From: Cyclobacterium sp. SYSU L10401
Lineage (GTDB): Bacteria > Bacteroidota > Bacteroidia > Cytophagales > Cyclobacteriaceae
Assembly: GCF_010993705.1 (NCBI RefSeq)
Contig: NZ_WOFO01000007.1
Span: 186,001-250,000, forward strand
DNA length: 64,000 nucleotides
Reading direction: 5' to 3'
A program made the translations under genes and the position numbers. Positions 16,490 through 24,735 of this stretch are shown here, piece after piece. The notes under the pieces are model-generated. The model saw only the letters and a list, made by a program, of their open reading frames with translations. It made no database searches and was not told the DNA's origin. Each line of letters opens with the position of its first letter. Positions within the stretch are counted from its first letter, which is position 1.

Positions 16490-17383
16490 TTATTCCAAAA
16501 AACATAAAAGCAAGGGGAGGGAAAAGGAAAGCTCCAACCGCCTCCTGGTTCTGGCAATGCTCACAGGGTGTTCCATAAAACTGATCATGTGTACCAGCAT
16601 CATCAGCCCCCAGATCAGGGTATACCGGTGATAAAAGGAAGGAAGGACAATAAAAAGCAGCACCATATACATCAAGGAAAATGCAGCAAGGCCCCAAAGC
16701 AACTGGCGGGTCCTTTTCTTTCCCAAAACAGTCATGATAGAATGGTGTCCTTCTGCTTTGTCCAGGGCTGCATCCATATAGGACAAAAACACCAGGTTAA
16801 ACCAGGCCAGAACAAAATAACCAGGAACAAAAAACAGCCAATTGGTGGAACCAAAACCGAAATCCTGTAACCAGAAAGGAGCCAGGCCAACTCCGCAAAC
16901 ATATAACAAGGCTGTCACAGCTTCCTTTAAAGCCGCCAATTTGACATGAACAAAACGCAAGCCTATAATGACGAGCAAAATCAGGGCAAATAATATCAGA
17001 CCAGCACCCAGCATGCCATTCCAGGGCAACCATGCGGCAGCAAGGCCTATTCCCAAAATGGTAATAATCATGGTTATGATACTTAGTTTTTTAAAATGCC
17101 TCTGATGAAAGCGATGCCTTTTGGACAGGGCCAGTTGCGGAATACTTGTTGCGTCCAGGAGGTGGTCAAAGGTATAAATTGACCAAACCGCCATTCCAAG
17201 CAACAAGTAAATGAACCAGGGCAAGGACAAACGCATCATGTCCCCGAAAAAAAACATGCCGGCACATGATCCAGCCACCACATCCAACGAAAGGATGTTT
17301 ATCTTTTCGAAAAACCCTGAAGAAACTTTCTGAATCAATTTCACCCGCTTATCTATTTGCGGGCAATTTAAATAATTGATCAT
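16490..17383 (-). CDS. UbiA-like prenyltransferase family membrane protein
   Basis: A 297-residue polytopic membrane protein with about eight hydrophobic segments. After the first two helices it shows WSIYTFDHLLDA with a following KRHRFHQRHF, and after the fifth SYMDAALDKAEGHHSI, positioned like the two Asp-rich motifs of the UbiA superfamily that bind prenyl diphosphate through Mg. The first motif departs from the usual NDxxDxxxD, so it is a divergent member, not a clear MenA. It is coupled by 4 nt to a methyltransferase, suggesting lipid-quinone, carotenoid-ether or other prenyl-lipid work. The substrate is unknown. Confidence 0.6.
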   Translation of the reverse strand: MINYLNCPQIDKRVKLIQKVSSGFFEKINILSLDVVAGSCAGMFFFGDMMRLSLPWFIYLLLGMAVWSIYTFDHLLDATSIPQLALSKRHRFHQRHFKKLSIITMIITILGIGLAAAWLPWNGMLGAGLILFALILLVIIGLRFVHVKLAALKEAVTALLYVCGVGLAPFWLQDFGFGSTNWLFFVPGYFVLAWFNLVFLSYMDAALDKAEGHHSIMTVLGKKRTRQLLWGLAAFSLMYMVLLFIVLPSFYHRYTLIWGLMMLVHMISFMEHPVSIARTRRRLELSFSLPLLLCFLE

Positions 17384-17437
17384 TCCTAATCATTCAAAAA
17401 TTTCTGTAATTTTCCACCTGGCTGAAACACCAACTCT

Positions 17438-18067
17438 ATGAGAAAAATAATCTATGCCCTTTTTTTGCTGCTGGGCCACGGGGCTTTTGCTCAACAACCT
17501 GTAAAAGTAGCCTGTGTGGGTAATAGCATAACAGAAGGGCCCGGCAGGAATCACCCGGATAGCTACCCCCTACAATTACAAAAAAAACTGGGGAACGCTT
17601 ACCTGGTAAAAAACTTTGGCGTCAGTGCAAGGACCCTCCTGAAGAAAGGAGATTTTCCTTTCTGGAATGAGCCTCAGTTTGAACAGGCCAAGGCATTTGA
17701 GCCGGACATCCTGGTCATCAAACTGGGCACAAATGATTCAAAACCGCAAAATTGGGTCCACAAGTCATCTTTCCTGGAGGATTATGTGGCAATGATTGAT
17801 ACGTATAAAAAACACATGCCAGATAATGGAAAAATCTACCTTTGCCTGCCTGTTCCTGTCTTTGAAGACAACTATGGCATCACAGAAAAAATTATTGTAG
17901 AAGAAATGGTTCCGCTGATCAGGGAAGCAGCCAGAAAAACCGGAACTACTGTAATTGACCTGCATACCGCTCTGGAACCCTACATCAGTCTTTTTCCGGA
18001 TGGGGTACATCCCAATAAGAAAGGCGCAAAAATCCTCGCTGAAACCATAGCAGAAAATATTCAATAA
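17438..18067 (+). CDS. Secreted SGNH/GDSL-family esterase
   Basis: A 209-residue protein with signal peptide MRKIIYALFLLLGHGAFAQ. The family blocks are all visible: block I ACVGNSITEGPG with the nucleophile Ser, block III KLGTNDSKP with the oxyanion Asn, and block V DGVHPNKKGAK with the catalytic Asp and His. Such enzymes remove acyl or acetyl groups from sugars or lipids. It is transcribed divergently from the UbiA-like gene (54-nt gap) and is followed by a 588-nt gap, so it seems to be a single-gene unit. Confidence 0.85.
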   Translation: MRKIIYALFLLLGHGAFAQQPVKVACVGNSITEGPGRNHPDSYPLQLQKKLGNAYLVKNFGVSARTLLKKGDFPFWNEPQFEQAKAFEPDILVIKLGTNDSKPQNWVHKSSFLEDYVAMIDTYKKHMPDNGKIYLCLPVPVFEDNYGITEKIIVEEMVPLIREAARKTGTTVIDLHTALEPYISLFPDGVHPNKKGAKILAETIAENIQ

Positions 18068-18655
18068 GCCAACCTTTCAAATAGCCATTTATCGGTAGGG
18101 TTTATCAGTCCGGTAATCTACCGCTCTTATCCGCACTTCTCATCAGCCAGATGGGTTTCCTTGCCCGGTGCAATATCCGTATTATGTGCGGCTGCACAGC
18201 ACCAGGCTTGGTACTTCCTACGCACAAAAAAATATTTAATCATAATTAATTCTCATTGCCTGAAATCCGCAATCCTCACAGATTTTACCCTAACTTAATC
18301 AATTGAAAATAGGATTATGTTGCAGATATAAAGCATTAACAAAATAAATTATTTCATAATAATTCAATGAATTTCACAAATATAGCTATATTGTTGATCA
18401 AATCAGTCTCCATAGGTCTGAAGAAATAACTTTACGAAATTACCTGCCCCATTTCCCCATACCTTCATCTGCTAATCCTAAAAGTCATGGCCGGGCTTCT
18501 TCCAGAACACCTGTCACAGCCTTTGGGTACTACAGCAAGACTGGAAAACGGGTCAGAAAGTGTGAATTTCCGATGCTGACTTTTGTCAGTTTACCTTTGG
18601 AATCTTTGTTGCTTGCTTTCAAATTACCTGTTCCTTGCATAAATTGTTGCTGTAG
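18068..18655. other. 588-nt non-coding gap
   Basis: No gene, tRNA or repeat is recognised. A weak stem (GGTAG..CTACC at about 18094-18122) and a GTGC/GCAC inversion near 18186-18202 are visible. The last 65 nt hold a TACCTTTG box for the gene at 18656. The length is unusual for this compact window; it may contain decayed sequence. Confidence 0.5.
18592..18599 (+). promoter_or_regulatory. -7 box for the ligase-CBS operon
   Basis: TACCTTTG is an exact TAnnTTTG element 57 nt before the start at 18656. No clear -33 element at the usual distance. Confidence 0.45.
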
Positions 18656-20545
18656 ATGGGAGAACAAAAATCAATTACCGGTATAAAGGTATCCGAGAGA
18701 AAAAAATTTCTCAAAAATCTGATTCATGATATCGAAGCCCTGGATCAAATGATCCGGGAAGGGAAGATAGAAGCAAATGTCCAACGGATAGGAGCAGAGC
18801 AGGAGTTTGCACTGATCAACAAGCATTACAAACCCTCTAAAAATGGTCCCTTGATCTTGGGTAAACTGGAAAACAACCATTTCACTTCAGAATTGGCCAT
18901 GTACAACCTGGAGCTAAACCTGGATCCTCAGGAGCTTAAAGATGGCTGCCTTTTAAAAATGGAAAAGCAACTGAGAAAGTACCTCAAAAATGCTGAAGAG
19001 GTTGCTTCCGGTTTTGGGGATTCGGTAATCCTAACGGGCATTTTACCCTCCATAGATCTTCGCTCGGGGCAGATGGATTACATGACACCTAATCCCCGGT
19101 ACCAAGCCCTGGATGAAATCATCAAACAACTGAGGGGGCAGGATTTTGAGTTGAACATATCAGGGGTAGATGAACTGATTTTAGCCCATACCAATATTCT
19201 TTTTGAGGCCTGCAATACCAGCTTCCAATGTCATCTTCAGGTAAGCCCGGATGAATTTGTGGACCAATACAATTGGGCCCAGATGATATCCGGCCCCCTG
19301 CTATCGGTCTGCACCAATTCGCCTTTGTTGTTTGGCCGGGAGCTGTGGTCGGAGACCAGAATCCCGCTTTTTCAGCAGAGCATAGACATCCGGAGCAAAG
19401 GGTACCACCTGAAAGAAAAAGAGCAGCGGGTATCCTTTGGCAATCATTGGATCCGGGAAACCAGCGAAATTTACAAAGAAAACCTTGCCCGTTTTCCCCT
19501 GATCCTTACCCACAAGGCCACCGATAACTCACTGGCTGTACTGGCCGAAGGGGGAATTCCGAAATTGCAGGCCCTTCAATTGCACAACGGCACCATTTGG
19601 CGATGGAACAGGCCCTGCTATGGAACAAGCACCGGCCTGCCCCATTTACGCATAGAGAACCGATACCTACCCGCAGGACCTACCATTATGGATGAAATGG
19701 CCAACCTGGCCTTATGGGTAGGCCTGATGAAAGCCATGCCAGTGAGCTACAGGGGTGCCTGGCACAGGAAGTCCTTTGAAGATACCAAAGGGAATTTTTA
19801 CAGGGCAGCTACATCGGGCATCTACAGCAGCATGGTCTGGAACAACCGGATGGTTCCGGCTCAAAAACTCATGCTGGATCAACTTCTGCCCCTGGCCAGG
19901 ACAGGCCTGTCAAAAGCTGGCGTTTCCGACGAAGAATCCAATAGGTACCTGAATATCATCGAAGGAAGAGTTAAATCGGGACAGACGGGCAGCAGTTGGC
20001 TGATAAAAAGTTATCGTAAAATAAAGAAACACATGAGCAGGGATGAGGCCATGGTAACCTTGACCGCTGCCATGCAAAAGCGCCGGAAAGCGGATCTACC
20101 GGTCAGTGAGTGGCGGGCAGCCTCCGCATCAGAACTGAAAACAATTCCCATACAGTATGACTGGATCGGTAACATCATGACAACCAACCTGATCACCGTA
20201 CAGGAGGATGATCTGATCACCTTGGTAGAAAAAATCATGGAATGGAAAAACATCCATCACATCCCGGTGGAGGACAAACAGGGGAAGTTTAAAGGTTTAA
20301 TCACTACTTCCACCCTACAAAAGCTCGGGGAAAAAACTGATGGAATGGAAATTGCGAAGAACATCATGATTTCAGACGTTATCACCATAGGCCCGGAAAC
20401 AGATATCAAATATGCCATGTTGCTGATGGTCAATAAAAAAATTAGTTGCCTCCCCGTGGTAGACGGTGACCGCCTTATCGGATTGGTAACCGACAAGGAC
20501 GCAAAGGGAATTTGGGAAAAACTTTACCAAAAGAACAATGCCTGA
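18656..20545 (+). CDS. Glutamate-cysteine ligase-like (GCS2) enzyme fused to tandem CBS domains
   Basis: The 629-residue protein starts with a GCS2-type carboxylate-amine ligase domain (about 20-400): QRIGAEQEFALIN is the typical N-terminal block with acidic metal/glutamate-binding residues, followed by NLELNLDPQ, the basic and aromatic ATP-site region, and LPHLRIENRYLPAGPT. Residues about 500-625 form two CBS repeats (IGNIMTTNLITVQEDDLITL and KNIMISDVITIGPETDIKYA, each ending in a GLIT or GLVT strand), which bind adenosyl nucleotides in other proteins. The ligase joins an amine to a gamma-carboxylate; the true substrates are unknown. It overlaps the aspartoacylase-family gene by 8 nt. The CBS pair probably tunes activity to nucleotide level. 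Confidence 0.75.
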   Translation: MGEQKSITGIKVSERKKFLKNLIHDIEALDQMIREGKIEANVQRIGAEQEFALINKHYKPSKNGPLILGKLENNHFTSELAMYNLELNLDPQELKDGCLLKMEKQLRKYLKNAEEVASGFGDSVILTGILPSIDLRSGQMDYMTPNPRYQALDEIIKQLRGQDFELNISGVDELILAHTNILFEACNTSFQCHLQVSPDEFVDQYNWAQMISGPLLSVCTNSPLLFGRELWSETRIPLFQQSIDIRSKGYHLKEKEQRVSFGNHWIRETSEIYKENLARFPLILTHKATDNSLAVLAEGGIPKLQALQLHNGTIWRWNRPCYGTSTGLPHLRIENRYLPAGPTIMDEMANLALWVGLMKAMPVSYRGAWHRKSFEDTKGNFYRAATSGIYSSMVWNNRMVPAQKLMLDQLLPLARTGLSKAGVSDEESNRYLNIIEGRVKSGQTGSSWLIKSYRKIKKHMSRDEAMVTLTAAMQKRRKADLPVSEWRAASASELKTIPIQYDWIGNIMTTNLITVQEDDLITLVEKIMEWKNIHHIPVEDKQGKFKGLITTSTLQKLGEKTDGMEIAKNIMISDVITIGPETDIKYAMLLMVNKKISCLPVVDGDRLIGLVTDKDAKGIWEKLYQKNNA

Positions 20546-21695
20546 TACGCTTCTGACAACGGATAACCCGAGGGTCCTGTTTGCTCACCACCAGAAGGTT
20601 GATTTGCCTACGCTGGTTGTCATCGTGGGCATACACGGGAATGAACCTGCCTCTGTTCATGCAATGGAAGCACTTTTTAAAGATAAAAATATCCCGAAAT
20701 TTGATTTCAAGGGGAATGTTTTTATCCTCAAGGGAAACGCCGAAGCATTAAAATTTCAACAAAGATTCATTGGTAAAGACCTTAACCGAATCTGGACCAG
20801 TGAAAACCTGCAGCTTGTAAGGATGAAAAATATGGAGGAACCTGGTTTTAGCTATCCTGAACTGAAGGAACTGGCCTTACTGGACCAGCTAATCACTACC
20901 ATAGTAGCTATATACGGTTCAGGTAAAATTTTATTTACCGATCTCCATACCACTTCTTCGGAAAGCTGTGCCTTTTTACCCTTCAACGACACCCTTCCCA
21001 ACCGGAAAATGGCCAAACATTTTCCGGTACCGCTGGTACTGGGAATAGAAGAATACCTGGATGGACCCTTGATGAGTCATATCAATGATCTCGGTTTTCC
21101 CGCACTGGGATTTGAAGCTGGAAAACATGATGACCCCCAAAGTGCCAAAAGGCATAAGGCCTTTATCAAGCTTTGCATGTTTCACCTGGGAATCATAGAA
21201 ATGTCTGATGCTGATATAGAAAAGGAAGAAATGCTTCTAAAAAATACTTTGGGAATCAAAAGCGGTTTTTACGAAATATTGTGCCGCTATCCTGTAGGCC
21301 CGGATCAATCATTTGAAATGAGGCCAGGATTTAAAAATTTCAACCCCATAAAAAAGGGACATGAATTGGCCAGAAATAATGGGTTCCCAGTCATCAGTCA
21401 GCACAAGGGGATGGTTTTCCTTCCTTTGTATCAAAGTAAGGGGCAAGATGGTTTTTTTATTGTTAAACCTGTTTCTTCCTTCTGGCTTTGGCTGTCCAGT
21501 TGGCTGAGGAGAACATTTTTGCCCGACTTACTCCCCCTTCTTCCCGGAATATCCAGGAAAGAACCATCCGGCAACAGGTATCTGGTCAATCCTGCGATTG
21601 CCCGATGGCTGAATAAAGAGATTTTTCATTTATTGGGTTTTAGAATACACTATAAAGCCCTGAAAAACCAATGGGAAATAATTAAAAGAGATTGA
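20538..21695 (+). CDS. Succinylglutamate desuccinylase/aspartoacylase family protein
   Basis: A 385-residue zinc-dependent hydrolase of the M14-related AstE/AspA family. The metal site is seen as VGIHGNEPASVHAMEAL (HxxE), with KDLNRIW (substrate-binding Arg) and FTDLHTTSSESCAF (third His) further on. These enzymes release an acyl group from an N-acyl amino acid. The C-terminal third (after about residue 270) is the beta domain. Its start overlaps the upstream ligase gene by 8 nt, implying coupled expression and a joined pathway: one enzyme makes an amide bond, the other breaks one. The substrate is not known. Confidence 0.8.
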   Translation: MPDTLLTTDNPRVLFAHHQKVDLPTLVVIVGIHGNEPASVHAMEALFKDKNIPKFDFKGNVFILKGNAEALKFQQRFIGKDLNRIWTSENLQLVRMKNMEEPGFSYPELKELALLDQLITTIVAIYGSGKILFTDLHTTSSESCAFLPFNDTLPNRKMAKHFPVPLVLGIEEYLDGPLMSHINDLGFPALGFEAGKHDDPQSAKRHKAFIKLCMFHLGIIEMSDADIEKEEMLLKNTLGIKSGFYEILCRYPVGPDQSFEMRPGFKNFNPIKKGHELARNNGFPVISQHKGMVFLPLYQSKGQDGFFIVKPVSSFWLWLSSWLRRTFLPDLLPLLPGISRKEPSGNRYLVNPAIARWLNKEIFHLLGFRIHYKALKNQWEIIKRD

Positions 21696-21776
21696 CGTAT
21701 CTTGCCCAAAATTATTTTCCTTCAGTAGGTTGACCCGAATTAAACCTTACCGGTTGATTTGCAGTTTAACGTTTAT

Positions 21777-22550
21777 ATGCTTCATTATACCACATACCAG
21801 CTTAAGAAGGATGCACCCTGGGTGACCTTTGTGCATGGTGCCGGTGGCAGCAGTGCCATCTGGTTCAGGCAAATCCGGGATTTTAAGAAATCTTTTAACG
21901 TATTGCTGGTAGACCTTCGTGGTCATGGAAAATCCAAAAATCATGTTTATGAAAAGCTGAAGCAATATTCCTTTGATGTCATTGGAAATGAAGTCGTGGA
22001 AGTGCTGGACCACCTTAAAATAAATCAATCTCATTTTGTGGGCATATCATTGGGGACCATCATTATCCGGGAAATAACTGAAAGGCATCCTGAAAGGGTC
22101 AGCAGTATGATTTTAGCCGGCGCCATAATGAAATTGAATATCCGGGGCCAAATACTCATGCGCCTGGGAATTATATTAAAATCTGTCATTCCCTACCTGC
22201 TGTTGTATAAGCTATTTGCCTTTATCATCATGCCCAGAAAGAACCACAAAGCCTCCAGGTACCTCTTCGTTCAGGAGGCAAAAAAACTCTACCAAAAAGA
22301 ATTTATCCGCTGGTTTACTCTGGCAGCAAAGGTAAATCCTTTATTGGCATTTTTCAGGATCAAGGAAACCTCCATCCCAACCCTTTATGTCATGGGAGAA
22401 GAAGATTACATGTTCTTGCCTTCCATCACTAAACTGGTAAATAACCACAGTGCAGCAAAGCTTGAAATAATCCCTGCCTGTGGTCATGTAGTCAATGTGG
22501 AAAAACCAGAAAAATTTAACCAAATTGTCTTGCGCTTCCTCCAAGCCTAA
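21777..22550 (+). CDS. Alpha/beta hydrolase
   Basis: The ATG at 21777 (MLHYTTYQLKKDAPWVTFVHG) is preferred; a TTG at 21759 would add six residues. The 257-residue protein shows the oxyanion motif FVHGAGGSSAIW, VDLRGHGKS, the nucleophile elbow VGISLGTII with Ser, an acid in VMGEEDYM and the catalytic His in ACGHVVNVEKP. A membrane-like helical lid lies near 130-160. No close specificity can be read. It follows the aspartoacylase-family gene by 81 nt and may be the third gene of that unit. Confidence 0.8.
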   Translation: MLHYTTYQLKKDAPWVTFVHGAGGSSAIWFRQIRDFKKSFNVLLVDLRGHGKSKNHVYEKLKQYSFDVIGNEVVEVLDHLKINQSHFVGISLGTIIIREITERHPERVSSMILAGAIMKLNIRGQILMRLGIILKSVIPYLLLYKLFAFIIMPRKNHKASRYLFVQEAKKLYQKEFIRWFTLAAKVNPLLAFFRIKETSIPTLYVMGEEDYMFLPSITKLVNNHSAAKLEIIPACGHVVNVEKPEKFNQIVLRFLQA

Positions 22551-22654
22551 TCGCTCCATAGTTTGCCGATTTATAGGCCTGTTGTGATAAGGCTTGTGGA
22601 GTTTCAATAGTAACAATTGACCGGCTTCGGGTATTGATATGAAATTTCGGTTTT

Positions 22655-23613
22655 ATGCACCATATTCACTACCTGAGCTTCTTTTTATTACTGGTAATAA
22701 CCTTGCCTCTTTATGGGCAAAAATTAGATTTTTCGGACGCAGTGATCCTGCAAAAAAGTTCCGGTCAAAGGGCCGAGTAGCATGCCCGGTTTTTCTTTGG
22801 TCCTGAATGGGTGGAGCCCATAACCCAGGGCCTATTGGCAGAAGAAGTCAACCTGAAAGGACCCCTATTGACCAACCAACAGGTTCCCCTGACACTGCTG
22901 CAATGGTAGGAAATGGAAAAACGGGCTAACCAAAAAATGATGGGGAATTTTCGTTTTCAGATGGGCCTGATCCGGGCTTATTTTGATGCGCATATCCAGC
23001 AAAAACTGATGTATGATACCCAAAAAGAACAAAGCGCAAGAAATCGCTTGAGACTGGGCAAAGAAAATGGAAGCCAGAGGGCAATAGATGAGGCGATCCG
23101 GATCCTGGAAAGACCCTCGACAGATCCCGGGGCTTATCAGCTCAAACAAAGGTGTGAACAATTGGGGTAAGGTGATCAACACAAAACCCTGGGAAGCAGA
23201 CCCCGGAAGTCTCTATGGGCCCGGGTTAGTTTTGGGGTTGGGCTTAAAGGTGAGGAGTGGGTACATGAGGTGCAAGCCATAGGTTTTGAGGGTATTTCCA
23301 CTCCCAAGGCCTGGAGACACAGGTCAATACGCTTTTTGATACACCTTTGCAAATCAGGTATAAAGACCTTAATCCCGATATAAAATATCAGCTGAAAGTG
23401 GCTTAAACTGGCAGGTTTAGATCAAAAATGAAGCTTACTGTTGCAGAAAATATACTCATCCATGATTTTATTGAAACCGGCCACCAACCTGTATATTCTT
23501 TCCCCCTTCCACAAAAAGCCTATCAGGACGGATCCATAACCTTTACCTGGACCTGTGGTGAAGGAGAACGTGGGTCACAAGTTGCTGAAATCTAAATCAT
23601 CCCGGAAACTGAG
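22655..23613 (+). pseudogene. Decayed gene for a secreted protein, several stops and a frameshift
   Basis: From ATG 22655 the frame encodes a signal-like MHHIHYLSFFLLLVITLPLYGQ, then is broken by stops at 22778-22780, at 22910-22912 and at 23167-23169, while the intervening frame stays clearly protein-like (FFFGPEWVEPITQGLLAEEV, NFRFQMGLIRAYFDAHIQQK, WARVSFGVGLKGEEWVHEVQ). Near 23316 the coding signal moves to another frame (VNTLFDTPLQIRYKDLNPDI) and ends with GERGSQVAEI, again with stops. An internal deletion near 23170 is likely. The C-terminal part recalls a beta-sandwich found in large secreted carbohydrate-active proteins of Bacteroidota and Planctomycetes, but I cannot name the family. 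Confidence 0.75.
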
Positions 23614-23805
23614 TAAAAAAAACAATCTTTTTTCAAGAATAATAGGACAAATTCAGGTTAATCTACTGAAAAACAAGCCGTTGAATTTGATAAAAGTATT
23701 TTTTCCCAGGATCAATCACAAAAAAATCAATTTTAAAATTATCCAAACCTAAAATAATGCATTTCGAAATAATTAAAACATTATGTGCATTTTTTCAGTA
23801 ATTTA

Positions 23806-23834
23806 TTTGTTAAAATATTGGTTTTATACTTTTT
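23806..23834 (+). promoter_or_regulatory. Weak candidate promoter before a terminator-ended transcript
   Basis: TTTG (23806-23809), 17 nt, then TACTTTTT (23827-23834) approximates TTTG-N19-TAnnTTTG with one mismatch in the last position and a short spacer. It would drive the non-coding stretch ending at the terminator 23941-23980. Confidence 0.25.
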
Positions 23835-23839
23835 TACTT

Positions 23840-23980
23840 CCTAATTTTCGGATGTTAAAGAAATGAAAAACGGATTAGGAAAGCAAAGTGAAGTAGGAAA
23901 TCCGTAAGGGAAGTTGGTTATTTTTTAATGTAGGGTTTGTCCGGGGTCTTATGGCAACATAAGGCTCCGGCATTTTTTTT
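23840..23980 (+). ncRNA. Candidate small RNA, about 140 nt
   Basis: The region lies between the pseudogene and the convergent ZIP gene, has a possible promoter at its start and a strong intrinsic terminator at its end. It contains complementary segments CCTAAT (23840-23845) and ATTAGG (23874-23879), and CGGATT with AATCCG (23871-23905). Its only open frame is a 14-codon one. No known RNA family is recognised. It could instead be the trailing end of the decayed gene transcript. Confidence 0.25.
23941..23980 (+). terminator. Rho-independent terminator
   Basis: CCGGGGTCTTATG-GCAA-CATAAGGCTCCGG (23941-23970) pairs over 13 bp with two G-U pairs and is followed by CA and eight T. The T-run is only on the plus strand, so it ends a plus-strand transcript even though the upstream gene is a pseudogene. 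Confidence 0.8.
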
Positions 23981-24713
23981 AAATAAAAAATTCTGTCAAA
24001 ATCGCTATTCCGGAAGCCAGTAATATAATCAGGAGTTTTTGCAGGTGAAAACGGTGCTGCGGTGAGCTTTCAAATAAGATAATGGTAGAAATATGAAGAA
24101 AACCTCCTGCCACCAGGCCAAAAAGGATGTTTAGTGTTCCTCTTCCGATCAATTGCTGGTCATACAAAAAATCTGTTGACACCATGCCTAGGGGTGATGC
24201 CAGGGAAAACAATACCAACAGCAGTATAATTCCCATCCTATTTAACCTACTCATCAAAACGGCTACCAAGGCAAAAGCCTCCGGCATTTTGTGCAAAATC
24301 ATCCCGATCAGAAGGGTTTCACTCCCATGATGGTGCCCTGCAAGCATGGGTTGTTTGGAAAGCAGGGTGCCTTCCAGGAAGGCATGTAAAAACAATCCAA
24401 TCATCAGGGTCCAGACGCTGTTGCCCATCCCATGACTGCCATGATCATGGATGTGACCATGCTCTATCCCGGAAGACATAAAGTCCAGCACCTGTTGCAG
24501 CAAAAAGCCCAATAGAATATACAGGCCCATGTAATAGGCTGAATCCTGGTCAGCGAAGAGTTCCGGGAAAATATGCAAAATGGTAATGGCAAATAAATAG
24601 GCCCCGGCAAAAATCAGTGCCAGTTTGAAGCTTTTTTCTTTCCATTCCGGAATAATCAGTGCCAGTAAACCCGCACCAAAAGCAGCCATAAAAAGTAAGA
24701 CAAAATGCATCAT
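23979..24713 (-). CDS. ZIP-family divalent metal transporter
   Basis: The 244-residue protein has about eight membrane segments and a His-rich loop (HGHIHDHGSHGMG) between the third and fourth. The metal-binding helices are visible as GLFLHAFLEGTLL (HxxxE) and GMILHKMPEAFAL (HKMPE), the signature positions of ZIP transporters that import zinc, iron or manganese. A further histidine cluster GHHHGSE precedes the second. It lies 22 nt downstream of the ApbE gene, so they are probably one operon. Metal specificity cannot be read. Confidence 0.85.
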   Translation of the reverse strand: MMHFVLLFMAAFGAGLLALIIPEWKEKSFKLALIFAGAYLFAITILHIFPELFADQDSAYYMGLYILLGFLLQQVLDFMSSGIEHGHIHDHGSHGMGNSVWTLMIGLFLHAFLEGTLLSKQPMLAGHHHGSETLLIGMILHKMPEAFALVAVLMSRLNRMGIILLLVLFSLASPLGMVSTDFLYDQQLIGRGTLNILFGLVAGGFLHISTIILFESSPQHRFHLQKLLIILLASGIAILTEFFI

Positions 24714-24735
24714 AACATAAATTGGGTTATCCGGA

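Noticed and set aside
18068-18655. Riboswitch or structured leader before the ligase-CBS gene
   Set aside because: Only weak, scattered stems are visible and no known riboswitch core was recognised.
23555-23752. 65-codon Lys/Asn-rich frame after the pseudogene
   Set aside because: AT-rich composition alone explains it, and it overlaps the decayed gene in another frame.
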